Shown here in pieces: positions 1 to 15,228 of a stretch of DNA of 64,000 bases; position 1 is the stretch's first letter; the number at the start of each line of letters is the position of its first letter. The position numbers were made by a program, and so were the translations under genes. Source of the stretch: Halocaridina rubra (lineage: Eukaryota; Arthropoda; Malacostraca; Decapoda; Atyidae); assembly GCA_037179515.1 (NCBI GenBank), contig JAXCGZ010019314.1, positions 1 through 64,000 of the forward strand. The letters are read 5' to 3'. The notes beneath the pieces were generated by a model, which saw only the letters and a list, made by a program, of their open reading frames with translations, had not been told where the DNA came from and searched no databases.

Positions 1-429
1 ACCCAATACGTTCCGTATTACTCCTCAATATGTGCATTCAATTAAACATTTTTACAGCAGTACTAAGAACAAGAGAAGGAAAATACATGAAGGAGATTCT
101 AAAGAAAGAATCATTAACTTTGCAAGCAAGCGGCGAAAACGCCAATTCTGACGTCATGTAAGCGGTGCCAGCTGGGGACATATTTACTCCAATAATGCAA
201 GTGTAATAAATCACCAACTTAATCTAGAGCTGTAACTATAGAGTCTCCTTCTTTTGCGAGATTTCCTAAATGGCATAAATGGACACTGGCGTCTACCCAT
301 ATCAGCATGCCTCATTACTTAACAATAGGCGATAGGATGGTGGATACCCCAAGCAGCTGCACCTGGCTACAAATAATGGAGAAACCATACGGATATGTGA
401 TGATATATTTCGGTATATTTATCATTTTG
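1..429. other. Non-coding flank, nothing recognised
   Basis: No open frame with recognisable protein motifs, no RNA gene and no match to the other repeats in this window. It ends at the first CA/TA microsatellite. Confidence 0.5.
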
Positions 430-740
<311 letters not shown>

Positions 741-745
741 TACCT

Positions 746-3056
<2,311 letters not shown>

Positions 3057-4882
3057 TCTGCAAACAAGGAGTTTCAGTCAGTATGTACAGCAGAAAATAC
3101 CCCATCACCTCAGATTGCAGGGATACGAGCTCATGGGCCGGTATTAGAGAACATCATCTTTTCAGCCACAAAAGCATGCAAACCGCTGATGGAAGTACAC
3201 GCCCATAAAGCTACAGGTCTTGATGATATATCCCCTTAAAAAATGTGCTAAATCAATATTAGCGGCACTATGAAGCATATATGAAAAGTCACTAGAATCT
3301 GGGGAGATTCCAAGATGCTGGAAACAAATGAACATGGTACCTATCTTCAAAAAGGGAAGGAGGGATACAGCGCTAAGCAATAGACCTGTTTCTTTGACCA
3401 CCATAATTTACAAACTTATGGAGAAACTACTAAGAAAATACATCTTTCTTCAATTCAAATCCTTCAACTTTGTGTCAGTGAGACAACATGACTTCAGATA
3501 AGGTGGGTCAACAGTAACAATCTTATTAGAATTTTATGATGAGGTAAGTCTAATTTTACAGGAAAGACAGGGCTGGGCAGATTGAAAAATCCTAGACTTC
3601 CAGAAAGCATTTGATACGGTCCCACACGGAAGACTTATTAAGAAGCTGCAAGCAATGGCGAGAATTGGTGGAAATTTCTTGGAATGGATAAAAACTGATT
3701 AAGAAGTAAGGGAAGAGAGGGTTAAAGCAAGATACTTTTTGTCTGAATGGAGAAGTGTTAGTAGTGGAGTTCTGCAGAGTTCAGATTAAGGGCTACTCTT
3801 GTTCCTAGTATATGTAAATGACCTACCAGAGTCTGTAAATTTATTCATGAATATGTTTGTAGATGATGTAAAGATTGTGAAGAAAGTAAGATGCGAGAAC
3901 AATGGTAGAGAACTTCAGGAAGGCCTAAATAGCATGCATGAGTAGATGGAAAAGTGGCTAATGAAATTCAGCATTTCTAAATGTAAGGTAATGAGAATGA
4001 GTACAAGTGCAAGAAGGCCCGAGCTTGAATACTCAATAGCAGGAGCAGAACTTCAAGAGACAGAGAATTAGTGAAATCTAGTAGTAAATATACTGGCAGA
4101 TTTGCCTCCAGAAATGCATATAAACGACATAGTAAGGACAGAATATGTTTTTTCAGAATATGTTTTTTTTATCAAATGTAAAGGTAGCCTTCAGGCACAT
4201 GGACAAGGAAATGTTCATAAAAATCTATGTATACCCATGTGACGCCAAATCTTGAATATGCGAGTCCTTTTGGAATCCACACTTGAAAAAGCACATAGTT
4301 AAGCTGAAAAGAGTTCAAAGGCATGCCACGAAACTGGTGCCAGAAAAACGCAATCTCAGTTATGAGTAGAGGCTGAGGGAATTAGACTTAACATCTCTTG
4401 AAGCTAGAAGAAACTGTGTGGATATATTTTTTTTTTACATATATATATGATTGTGACACCCGGACGGGCCAAATAAAATTATAAAATAAAACAGCCCTTA
4501 TCGGGCCTGGGCACGAAGAATACATAAAGTAAAGAGAAACAGAGATGATGGTGGCGGTTTTCAAATTCCTTTATGGTTATAACAGAATGGATAGGGATCA
4601 ATATTTTTATATGGATGGCACTAAAACTAGAGGTCTTAGTTTGAAATTTCAATAGAAAACTTCTTTGCAGGATGTAAGGGAATACTTTTTTAATGTAAGA
4701 GTACTTGATGATTGGAAATGGCTAAGCAAGAAGGTAGTTAATGCTTACTCAATCCATAGTTTTATGGACAAGTATGACATATATCACTAAGTACAAAAAT
4801 GGAACCGACCAAGAGATGGGGAGTTATGAGCATAGGACTCTTTCCCATGAGCACAATTAGGTAATTGTAATTATGTAATTAC
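3057..4882 (+). mobile_element. CR1/L2-like LINE, copy C2 with decayed RT
   Basis: Plus-strand copy beginning at the fingers region of the reverse transcriptase (ATCTGCAAACAAGGAG, with a small deletion against the better copy) and ending in the family 3' repeats near 4882. Stops are frequent: the region equivalent to motif A and the loop between B and C carries several, and the ADD box reads as DDV. No frame longer than about 70 codons remains. A Jockey-like 3' tail interrupts it at 4427-4540. It forms a head-to-head inverted pair with C1. Confidence 0.8.
4427..4540 (-). mobile_element. Jockey-like LINE 3' tail inserted in CR1 copy C2
   Basis: Starts with a T tract (a poly(A) tail on the minus strand), then GTGACACCCGGACGGGCC and CGGGCCTGGGCACGA. 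These match the reverse complement of the last ~100 bp of the Jockey-like element at 41041-42840. CR1 sequence resumes on both sides. It is a severely 5'-truncated insertion. Confidence 0.7.
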
Positions 4883-4888
4883 ATAAAT

Positions 4889-5500
4889 ATGGAACATGAT
4901 GCCATGAAAACTTCCTTTGCAAAAGTAGTAAAGGGGAATGTGGCACTAAAAGAGGCTGTGAGGGTGGTGGCACTGGAAAGCGTACAAATGGATGACTTTA
5001 AAGAGTCAGTAATAGAAAAAATGAGAGATGATGAGGTGGAAAGGACTAATCAACTGTTTAAAAAGGCAGTTCATATAGAGAAGACAGTGGTAATTTCAAG
5101 CATTAGTGAATCCCAGGAGTCAACATAGCAGGGGAAACAAAGTTAGGATTTTAGACCTCATACGGAAACTTGGAGTATTATGTGGTCCGGAGAATACTGT
5201 AAACATTCACCAAAATGGTAAATATTCTAGGGAGGGCAAGGCTAGACCAATGAAAATCTTTGATAGAAGGGACATATGTAGAGAAACATAGGCCTAAAAG
5301 ATCTTCAAGAATTAAAAAAAAAAATTCATTAGACCATACAAAACAATGGAAGAGATGGAAAGTATCAAAAACCTGTTGCAAGAAAATAGGTTATATGAGG
5401 AAAGAAATGAAGAAGAGGCGAGAATTTTTTGTGTCAGAGATTTACAGCCAAAGGGGAGATAAAAAAAGATAATGATAGAAGATTAGGTGATGCAGCCTCA
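4889..5500 (+). pseudogene. ORF1 remnant of CR1-like copy C3
   Basis: The frame at 4889-5128 begins MEHDAMKTSF and matches the ORF1 segment of copy C8 (45431-45204) almost residue for residue. After frameshifts the conserved C-terminal block follows, with LIRKLGVLCGPENTVNIHQ around 5157-5220. In this family ORF1 is an RNA-binding chaperone-like protein with an N-terminal coiled coil (visible in C8). The coiled coil is missing here. Several stops; not functional. Confidence 0.65.
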
Positions 5501-5504
5501 TAAA

Positions 5505-8437
5505 GATTGCTATACACAAATGTTGATGGGGTATCTAGTAAGGTGGTAGAATTAAAGGACAGGATTCGCAATAGTACAGCAGATATAGTAGCAGTTACAG
5601 AGACTGGGTTATGAGAACATAAACGGTGTCACAGATTTTCCTAAGAGCTTCAGAATATCAAGGAATAAAAGATCTGAGAGGACTGGTGGAGGGATAGCTC
5701 TGCTCATGAGTGAAATATTTCAGGTTGAAGAAATAAACTTTGCTATAGAAAGTGAGTTATGTTGCTCACATAAAATACTGGGTCAGAGAGCATTATAATA
5801 ACAGCTGTATATAACCCACTAAGGAGCCAACATAGGCTAGAAGTTTATGAGTAAAGTCATATTTATACTTCTTCTTCTTCTTCCTCTATTTGCGTTCCCA
5901 TTTTCATATGGGGTCGCATCTCTTCACTAGTCGTCTCCACTGGTTCTGGTCCATCACTTGCTCCTCCCCCAGCTGTCTCTCTCTGAGATCCTCCTTCAGT
6001 CGGTCCTTCCACCGTAGTTTAGGTCTTCCTCAGCTGTTAACATTGCACAGGAGAGAAAATGTAGGATTTTTATTATGGGAGATTTTAATCAGAGAGATAG
6101 ACTGGCTAAATCTTGACTCACACAGTGGAGAGAACTCATTCGGGGCAAGATTCCTAGATTGTGTACAAGGAAATTTCCTACATTAACATGTACCGGAACC
6201 AGCGAGGGCAGGGGTGGAGATGAGCCATCACTGCTTAACCTAGCATTCACAGATAATGTGTTGGATATTGAAAAAATTGAGTATGAACCACTACTTGGAA
6301 AGAGTGACCACTGTGTATTGTTAATGGAGTATATCATCGAAGATATTCGACCTGAAAGTAAAGGCACTGAGGACACGAGGAAGAACTATCCGAGAAAAGA
6401 TTATATCAATATTAAAGAGTTTTTTGCAGTTATTGTCTAGAGGACCTAAATTAGCAACAAATCTGTACAAAAAATATGTACGACATTTTTTGTAAGGAGT
6501 ATGGGAAGATAGTAGATTGTTGCATATCTTCCACCAAAATAGGATTTATTCATGCCAGAGAGAAATAATTTAATAGTGAGAGCAATAAAACTAAAGAGTG
6601 GAGAGACAAATGCTGGAAAAGATATAGGAGGAGAAAAATGCATAAATGCCTGACAGGCTTATAAAAGAGCAAGAAATGATAATTTAAGTAAAAGAAGAGA
6701 GGCAGAGAGAGACAATGAAAGGGATATCACCAGAAAATCCCAAACCCCTCCACAACTTAATCTTAGGAAAACTGAAAGTAAAAGAACAGGTTTTAATGCT
6801 AAGGAGAGCAGATGGAAGCATCTCTGACAGGGATGAAGAGATCTGCGAAGAATTGAACAAGGAGTTTCAGTCAATATTTACACAAGAATATACTTCATCC
6901 CCTTAGATTACAGAGATAGGAGCTCATGGGCTGGTATTAGTGAACATCATTTTTTCAGCCTCATAGGTATGAAATGTGCTGAAGGACTTTGATGTCCATA
7001 AAGCTACAAGTCTTGATGACATATCCCCTTTTGTACTTAAGAAATGTGCTAAGTCAATATCAGCGGCACTATGCATAATATTTGAAAAGTTGCTGAAGTA
7101 TGGGGAAATTCCAACATGCTGGAAATAAGCGAACGTGGCACCTACCTTCAAAAAGGGAAGGAGGGATATAGATCTAAACTAGAGACCTGTTTCCTTGACC
7201 AGCATAGTTTGCAAACTTATGGAGAAACTACTAAGAAAACACATTTCTCTTCATTTGAAATGCTTCAACTTTTTGTCAGTGAGACAACATGACTCCAGAT
7301 AAGGTAGATCAATTGTAACAAATTGATTAGAATTATATGATGTGGTAAGCCAAATCTTACAGGAAAGAGAGGCCTGGGCAGATTGCATTCCTAGACTTCC
7401 AAAAGGCATTTGATACGGTCCCACACGGGAGACTTATTAAGAATCTGCAAACAATGTCGAAATTAGGTGGAAATTTCTTGGAATGGATAAAAACTTACTT
7501 ACAAAGAAGGTAAGAGAGGGTTAGAGTATGACACTCAGTGTCTGAATGGAGAAGTGTTAAAAGTGGAATTCCACAGGGTTCAGTTTTAGATCCACTTTTG
7601 TTTCTTGTATGTATAAATGACCTACCAGAGTCTGTAAATTCATTCATGAATATGTTTGTAGATGAAGTAAAGATTGTGAAAAAAGTAAGAGATAATAACA
7701 ATAGTAGAGAGCTTCAGGGAGACCTAAATAGTTTGCATGAGTGGTAAGGATAGTGGGTAATGATATTAAATGCTTCTACATGTAAGGAAATGAGATTGGG
7801 TACAAGTGCAGGAAAGCCCAAGCCTGAATACTCAGTAGCAGGAGTAGAACTTCAAGAGACAGAAAATGAGAGAGATACATACTGGCAGATTTGTCTCCAT
7901 GGTTGCATATAAATGACATAGTAAGGGCAGTATATGCTTCTTTAGCATATGCAAGGGTAGCCTTTAGGCACATACACAAAGAAATGCTCAGAAATATTTA
8001 TTTATTTATGTGAGGCCCAATCTTGAATATGCAACCCCCTTTTGGATCCACACTTAAAAAAAAAACACATAATTAAGATGAAAAATGTTCAAAGACATGC
8101 CACTAATCTAGTGCCAGAAATACGCAATCCCAGTTTTGAAGAGAGGCTGAGGGAATTAGTCATATCACTTGAAGCTAGAAGAAAGGGGGGATATGGTGAT
8201 GGTTTTTAAATTCCTTCATGGTTATGACAGAGTGTATAGGGATCGATATATTGATATGGTTGGCACTAGAACTAGAGATCATAGTTTGAAGCTTCAAAAG
8301 AAAACTTCTTTGCAGGATCTAAAGAAGTATTTTTTTAGTTTAAGAGTAGTTGAGATTGAAATTGGCAAAGCGATGAGGTAGTGAATGCTAACTCAGTTCA
8401 ATTTTTTTTAAGGACAAGTATGATAAGTATCACTAAG
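5505..8437 (+). pseudogene. ORF2 (endonuclease-RT) remnant of CR1-like copy C3
   Basis: Fragments in several frames. Endonuclease pieces include the block before the GDFN motif near 6080 (GDFNQRD in this copy) and KSDHCVLLMEY near 6300. The frame 6715-6906 gives the RT fingers, and 7538-7747 gives the region of motif B (SGIPQGSVLDPLLF) and the ADD box, here DEV instead of DDA, so the catalytic pair is lost. The frame 8169-8381 is the C-terminal block with HGYDRVYRDRY. Many stops and indels show long neutral decay. Confidence 0.75.
5869..6030 (-). mobile_element. RTE-like LINE 3' tail inserted in CR1 endonuclease
   Basis: Opens with (CTT)n, a (GAA)n tail on the minus strand. The reverse complement codes for GRPKLRWKDRLKEDLRE and QWRRL, the C-terminal signature of RTE-type reverse transcriptases. 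The local RTE family ends the same way (GRPKRRWMDCINDDLR, then GAA repeats) but is clearly a different subfamily. About 16 bp of CR1 sequence are missing at the site. Confidence 0.7.
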
Positions 8438-8497
8438 TACAAAATGGAACCGACCTGGAGACGGGGATCAACGAGCATGAAGCTCTTTCCTGTAAAC

Positions 8498-8891
8498 TCA
8501 AGAAAATAAAGCTAGGGTTGTAGACCTGATAAGAAAGCTTGGAGTAGTATGTGGTCCTGAGGATATTGTAAACATACACCAACTAGGTAAATATTCGAGG
8601 GAAGGAAAGCCGAGACCAACAAAAGTAACCTTTGAGAGAGGGGAAACATGTAGGGAAATATTGTTGAGAAAAAAAAGTCTAAAAGACCTCCAAGAATTCA
8701 AAGAAGTGTTCATTAGACGATACAGAACACAGGAAGAGATGGGAAAGATCAAAAACTTGTTGCAAGAGGCAAGAAGGTTAAATGATGAAAGAAATGAAGA
8801 AGAGAAGAAAAATTTTCATTACAGAGTTCTTCCAGACAAAGGGGAGATAAAGAAGATAATGACAGAAGATCAGGGGATGGGGCCTCATTAA
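8498..8891 (+). pseudogene. ORF1 C-terminal fragment of CR1-like copy C4
   Basis: Open from the left edge of the copy to a TAA at 8889-8891. It reads through VVDLIRKLGVVCGPEDIVN, then LQEFKEVFIRRYRTQEEMGK, and ends DKGEIKKIMTEDQGMGPH. The central part resembles the compact basic RNA-binding region of arthropod LINE ORF1 proteins; I cannot name the fold. The N-terminal coiled coil seen in copy C8 is missing. Its last 94 nt overlap the open ORF2 frame, which lies one base back (the -1 frame). Confidence 0.65.
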
Positions 8892-11715
8892 GATTGTTAT
8901 ACACAAATGCTGATGGATTAGCTGGTAAGGCAGTAGAATTAAAAGATAGGATTCACAACAGTAAGGCAGATATAGTAGCAATTACAGAGACTAAGTTGAG
9001 TGAGGACATAAACAGTGTCACAGTTTTTCCTAAGGGCTTCAGAATACTAAGGGTTGAAAGATCTGAGAGGACTGGTGGAGGGATAGCACTGCTCATAAGT
9101 GAAAGGATTCAAGTTGAAGAAATAAACTTGGCTATAGAAAGTGAGTTCAAGGAATTTCTTGTTGCTCGCATAAATACTGGGTCAGAGAGCATTATAATAA
9201 CTGTTGTATACAACCCACCAAGGAACCAAAATAGGCTTGAAGTTTATGAGGAAAGTCATATAGGTACTATTGAAGTCATAAACTCAGTTGTTAACATGGC
9301 ACGGGGACAAAAATGTAGGATTTTGATTATGGGAGACTTTAATCATAAAGAGATAGATTGGATAAATCTTGACCCACACAGTGGTGAGGACTCATTCGGG
9401 GCAAGATTCCTAGATTGCGTACAAGGGAATTTCCTACACCAACATGTAATGGAACCAACAAGGGCCAGGGGTGGGGATGAGCCATCACTACTTGATCTAG
9501 TGCTCACAGATAATGTGTTGGATATTGAAAAAATTGAGTATGTACCACCAATTGGAAAGAGTGACCACTGTGTGTTGTTGATGGAGTATATCATTGAAGA
9601 TATTCTTCCTGAGAGTAGAGGCACTGAGGACATGAGGAGGAACTATCCGAAAGGAGATTACATCAAAATGAATGAGCTTTTTGCAGTTCTTGACTGGAGA
9701 ACCTTATTTTACAACAAATCTGTACAAGAAATGTATGGCATCTTTTGTGAGAAATATGGGAAGATAGTAGATTGCTGCATACCTGCCACCAAAGTAGGTG
9801 TAATTCATGCCAGAGAGAAATGGTTCGATAATGGGTGTAAAAGAGCTAAGGAGTGGAGAGACAAATGCTGGAAAAGGTATAGGAGGAGAAAAAACATAAA
9901 TGCCTGGCAAGCCTACAAAAGAGCAAGAAATGACTACCTAAGTAAAAGGAGAGAGGCAGAGAGAGACTATGAGAGGGACATTACCAGGAAGGCTAAAGAA
10001 AATCCCAAGCTTTTCCACAGCTTTATCAGAGGAAAACTGAAGGTAAAAGAACAGGTTTTAAGGCTAAAGAGAGAGGATGGAAGCATCACTGAGACAGATG
10101 AAGAGATCTGCAAAGAATTGAACAAGGAGTTTCAGTCAGTATTTGCAGTAGAAAATACCCGACCCCCTCAGATTGCAGTGATAGAAGCTCAAGGGCCGGT
10201 ATTAGAGAACATCAACCTTACAGCCACAGAGGTATGCAAAGCGCTGATGGATTTAGATGTTCATAAAGCTACAGGTCCTGATGACATATCCCCTCATGTG
10301 CTTAAAAAATGCTCAAACTCAATATCAGTGGCACTAAGTATCATATTTAAAAAGTCACTGGAGTCAGGGGAGATTCCAAGATGCTGGAAACAAGCAAATG
10401 TGATACCTATCTTCAAAAAGGGAAGGAGGGATATGGCTCTGAACTATAGACCAGTTTCCTTGACCAGCATAGTTTGCAAAGTTATGGAGAAACTACTAAG
10501 GAAACATATCTCTCTTCACTTGGAATCCTTCAACTTTTTGTCAGTGAGGCAACATGGCTTCAGAGAAGGTAGATCAACAGTAACAAACTTATTAGAATTT
10601 TATGATGAGGTAAGCCAAATCTTACAGGAAAGAGAGGGCTGGGCAGATTGCATATTCCTAGACTTCCAGAAAGCGTTTGACACTGTTCACATGGGAGACT
10701 TATTAGGAAGCTTCAATCAAGGGCTAGAATAGGTGGAAATGTTTTGGAATGGATAAAAACTTACTTAGAAGGAAGGGAACAGAGGGTTAGAGTAAGACAC
10801 TCAGTGTCTGAATGGAGAAGAGTTAGTAGTGGAGTTCCACAGGGTTCAGTTTTAGGGCCACTTTTGTTCCTTGTATATGTAAATGACCTACCAGAGTCTG
10901 TAACTTCATTCATGAATATGTTTGCAGATGATGCAAAGATTGTGAAGAAAGTAAGAAACGAGAACAATGGTAGAGAACTTCAGGAGGATCTAAATAATCT
11001 GCATGAGTGGTCAGAAAAGTGGCTAATGAAATTCAATACTTCAAAATGTAAGGTAATGAGAATGGGTACAAGTGCAAGAAGGCCCAAGCTTGACTACTCG
11101 GTGGCTGGAGTACAACTTCAAGAGACAGAAAATGAGAGAGATCTAGGAGAAAACATACTGGCAGATTTGTCTCCAGAAATACATATAAATGGCATAGTAA
11201 GGGCAGCATATGCATTCTTATCAAATGTAAGGGTAGCCTTCAGGCACATGGACAAGGAAATGTTCAGAAATATTTATGTAACCTATGTGAGGCCAAAACT
11301 CGAATATGCAGCCCCCTTTTGGAATCCGCACTTGAAAAAGCACATAGCTAAGCTTGAAAAAGTTCAAAGACATGCCACGAAACTGGTGCCAGAAATACGC
11401 AATCTCAGTTATGATGAGAGGCTGAGGGAATTAGACTTACCATCACTCGAAGCTAGAAGAGTGAGGGGGGATATGGTGACAGTCTTTAAATTCCTTCATG
11501 GTTATGATAGAGTGGATAGGGATCGATACTTTGATATGGCTGGCTCTAGAACTAGAGGTCATAGTTTGAAGCTTCGTAAGAAAACTTCTTTGCAGGATGT
11601 AAGAAAATACTTTTTCAGTGTAAGAGTAGTTGATAATTGGAATTCGCTAAGCGAGGAGGTAGTTAATGCTATCTCAATCCATAGTTTTAAGGACAGGTAT
11701 GATAAGTATCACTAA
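8798..11715 (+). pseudogene. ORF2: endonuclease-reverse transcriptase, one frameshift
   Basis: Open from 8798 to 10732, then from 10744 to 11715 in another frame; a single lost T in FDTV(L)HG near 10687 accounts for the break. Counting from 8894, the exonuclease-endonuclease-phosphatase (EEP) motifs are N5 (TNADG), E32 (ITETKL), Y106-N107, D148-N150 (GDFN), D201 and S223-D224-H225. The reverse transcriptase follows: HKATGPDDISPHVLKK near 458, motif A with D590 in FLDFQKAFDTV, then in the second frame SGVPQGSVLGP (29-39) and FADD (60-63). The C-terminal region is rich in basic and aromatic residues, as in CR1/L2 proteins. The first in-frame AUG (about 9296) lies beyond the first endonuclease motifs, so translation must enter from ORF1. 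The element is very close to coding-competent over this ORF. Confidence 0.85.
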
Positions 11716-11819
11716 GTATAAAATGGAACCGATCAGGAGACGGGAATATACGAGCTTTGGGCTCTTTCCCGTAAACACAATTAGGTAATCACAATTAGGT
11801 AATCACACACACACACATA

Positions 11820-12080
11820 GAACGCTATTTTTATATGACTGGCTTTAGGATTAGAGGTCATAGTTTGACGCTTCGAAAGAAAACTTTTCAGAATATAGGG
11901 AAGGATTTTTTTTTTTAAGAATAGTTGATTATTGGAATTCGCTAAATGAGGAAAAGGTAAATACTAGATGCGTTCATGGTTTGAATAATCAACATGAATA
12001 AAGCATGAAACCGACCAGGAGACGGGGAGCTATAGGTTTAAGCTTTTTTTTCCAGAATACAATTGGGTAAATACTATAAG
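11820..12080 (+). mobile_element. CR1/L2-like LINE 3' fragment, copy C5
   Basis: After a short CA run the sequence repeats the terminal part of the same LINE: RGHSLTLRKKT-like coding text near 11850, the NSLNE region, and a 3' UTR (ACCGACCAGGAGACGGGGAG) ending AATTGGGTAAAT. It is heavily mutated and sits in tandem with C4. Confidence 0.75.
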
Positions 12081-12585
12081 GGATAAATCGATGGCTCTTT
12101 TCGTCTTGACAGATAATAAAAGAATTTTAATGTTATAATGCCTTTTTTTCAGGCTGTCTCTCTTCAGTAGCTTCACTCATGGCTGATTCTTCTATGTCTT
12201 ATAAGCAAACCCTAGTTGCAGAACCTGCATGTGCTGATGGGGCTACCTGGGCGAACCTGTTTCTCCTTTATTATTTGGTGATTGGCTAAGAGAGCTGAAT
12301 TTCGGTTTACTAGCTGCATTACTCCTTTACCTACTGCTGATTTCCATGCTGTCCTCAGCTAAATATTCCCATTTACTCCAGTTACTGTTGCATTTGATCA
12401 TACTTTTCTTACATATTTTCAGAATCTCAGTTTTGGTCTTCTTCTTGATCTTGCCCATTGTGCTAGCTAACCAATCAGCTGCAACAGCATGGGAATGAAG
12501 TTGTCTTCCATCCTTTTGATGTGCCCTAACCATGTGAGTCTTTAATTGCATAGGATGGACGTCATGCTTGTAAGATACGTACTCA
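12081..12585. other. Unassigned sequence with an 87-codon minus-strand frame
   Basis: The minus strand is open from 12590 to 12327 and includes HMVRAHQKDGRQLHSHAVAA and NWSKWEYLAEDSME. The composition looks more protein-like than the surrounding noise, but I recognise no family. It could be a worn transposon ORF or an exon; nothing flanking decides this. Confidence 0.3.
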
Positions 12586-13063
<478 letters not shown>

Positions 13064-13206
13064 CATATTCAATTTATATGTTAAATCTAAGTAAGATTGA
13101 TATGGTTCTGATAAAGTAATCTGAAACAGTCTTTCAGGATTTGATAGGACGATCATAAAAGTTCCTTATGTAAGCCTGCAAAGTCCAGCAACCTATTTCT
13201 CTAATC

Positions 13207-13223
13207 AGTTATGTAAGTGTGGG
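13207..13223. repeat. 17-bp target-site duplication, left copy
   Basis: AGTTATGTAAGTGTGGG is present directly before the SINE and again, identical, at 13420-13436 directly after it. Confidence 0.93.
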
Positions 13224-13229
13224 TCACCG

Positions 13230-13241
13230 TGGCTCAAACGG
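13230..13241 (+). promoter_or_regulatory. RNA polymerase III box A of SINE copy 2
   Basis: TGGCTCAAACGG fits the TRGCNNARYNGG consensus closely and lies 33 nt before box B, a normal tRNA spacing. Confidence 0.75.
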
Positions 13242-13273
13242 TAGCGTCCGTGACTCTGAGGCGTCAGGTCGAG

Positions 13274-13284
13274 GGTTCGCGCCC
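13274..13284 (+). promoter_or_regulatory. RNA polymerase III box B of SINE copy 2
   Basis: GGTTCGCGCCC matches GGTTCGANTCC at the core GGTTCG and the final CC. Confidence 0.8.
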
Positions 13285-13419
13285 CGTCACGGTCTGAGGT
13301 TAGCAAGGGCATGCACTCAGGGTAACGATTACATCTGCCAAAACAAGTCCTTCGCAAGAAGGCAACCGTCCTAGCCCTTGGTTGAAAAGGGAATCCGTGA
13401 CGTAAAACCGGAACGAACG

Positions 13420-13436
13420 AGTTATGTAAGTGTGGG
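13420..13436. repeat. 17-bp target-site duplication, right copy
   Basis: Identical to 13207-13223. Confidence 0.93.
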
Positions 13437-14613
<1,177 letters not shown>

Positions 14614-14640
14614 TAGGTATCGAATATACTGGTGCGCGTG

Positions 14641-15228
14641 TGCGTTCTTAGTGAGTGTGACACCAGGACGGGCAAAGAATATTTTTTATGAGTGTGACAC
14701 CGAAACAGGCAAGAAAATTACCCTCATCAGACTCTGCCATCAAGAAACATTAAGACGAAGCAAAGTAGAAGGTTACGGACAAGACAGAAATAAGGGTATG
14801 ATACACAATAAGAAATGGATGGGCTGAAAGAATGGTCGAAGTACTGAGGACCTAGAGATATGGCAGGATTAGGCCCTGAGATATCGATAGATCTACTTTT
14901 TAAAGGAAGATTGGGCATAAGAATTAGGAAAGACAGAAGGATGAAGAGAGTTTCAGAGTCTGGAGGTAAATAGGAGGAAGCAGTCGCTGCACTGACAAAT
15001 CCAAGAGTTACAAATCTCCACACAGTACCTGTGAGACGAGGCTGTTTGGTGAATGTTATGTGGCCTCAGCGTTGGGGATGGGATGCAGCTTGCCAATTCA
15101 TCTGAGCAGTGATGAAAGTAGACAATAGAAAAGAGAAAGGGATGGTACCTTACAGAGAAAAGAAAGAGAATCCAGATTAAAAGTAAGAGAAGGGTCATTG
15201 ATGAGTCTGATTTGCTTAGATTCAAACC
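14641..15228 (-). mobile_element. Jockey/I-like LINE J1, 3' part
   Basis: Two overlapping minus-strand frames (15225-14953 and 15023-14727) match the C-terminal part of the Jockey-like protein at 41079-42785: HHCSDELASCIPSPTLRPHN and then SAATASSYLPPDSETLF. The 3' end shows GTGTCACACTCATAAAA twice in succession, the family terminus. At 15228 it is cut by the BEL/Pao element and continues at 23087. Confidence 0.85.
15224..15228. repeat. BEL/Pao target-site duplication AAACC, left
   Basis: AAACC before the 5' LTR and again at 23087-23091. The Jockey-like copy at 41041-42840 reads GATAGGGTTGAATC across the same point, so removing one AAACC (GGTTT on the minus strand) rejoins the host element exactly. 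Confidence 0.85.

Larger units (their letters stand above)
4883..8497 (+). mobile_element. CR1/L2-like LINE, copy C3 (ORF1 middle to 3' end)
   Basis: Begins within ORF1, directly after the 3' repeats of copy C2, and runs through ORF1, endonuclease and reverse transcriptase to a truncated 3' end (CTTTCCTGTAAACTCA), where copy C4 starts. Point stops are scattered throughout. An RTE 3' tail interrupts the endonuclease (5869-6030). Confidence 0.8.
8498..11816 (+). mobile_element. CR1/L2-like LINE, copy C4 (best preserved)
   Basis: Contains the C-terminal part of ORF1, a nearly complete ORF2 broken by one apparent 1-bp deletion near 10687, a short 3' UTR and two copies of the terminal repeat (CAATTAGGTAATCA), after which a CA run begins. 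The 5' part, including the ORF1 coiled coil, is missing because the copy is joined to the end of C3. This copy is the reference for the other CR1-like fragments in the window. Confidence 0.9.
13224..13419 (+). mobile_element. tRNA-derived SINE, copy 2 (complete, 196 bp)
   Basis: Bounded by perfect 17-bp duplications, which fixes both ends. The head resembles a tRNA: a box A at 13230-13241, a box B at 13274-13284 and a T-arm-like stem loop (GAGGG TTCGCGC CCC). A tRNA-unrelated body follows, and the 3' end is a short GGAACGAACG repeat. The element is non-coding and would be transcribed by RNA polymerase III and mobilised by a LINE in trans. Copy 1 at 551-740 shows it is a family. Which local LINE mobilises it is not evident: its tail does not match any LINE 3' end in this window. 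Confidence 0.9.

Noticed and set aside
13224..13300. Functional tRNA gene
   Set aside because: The head has tRNA-like boxes but no complete acceptor stem pairing, continues into a 196-bp unit with target duplications, and exists in a second decayed copy: a SINE.
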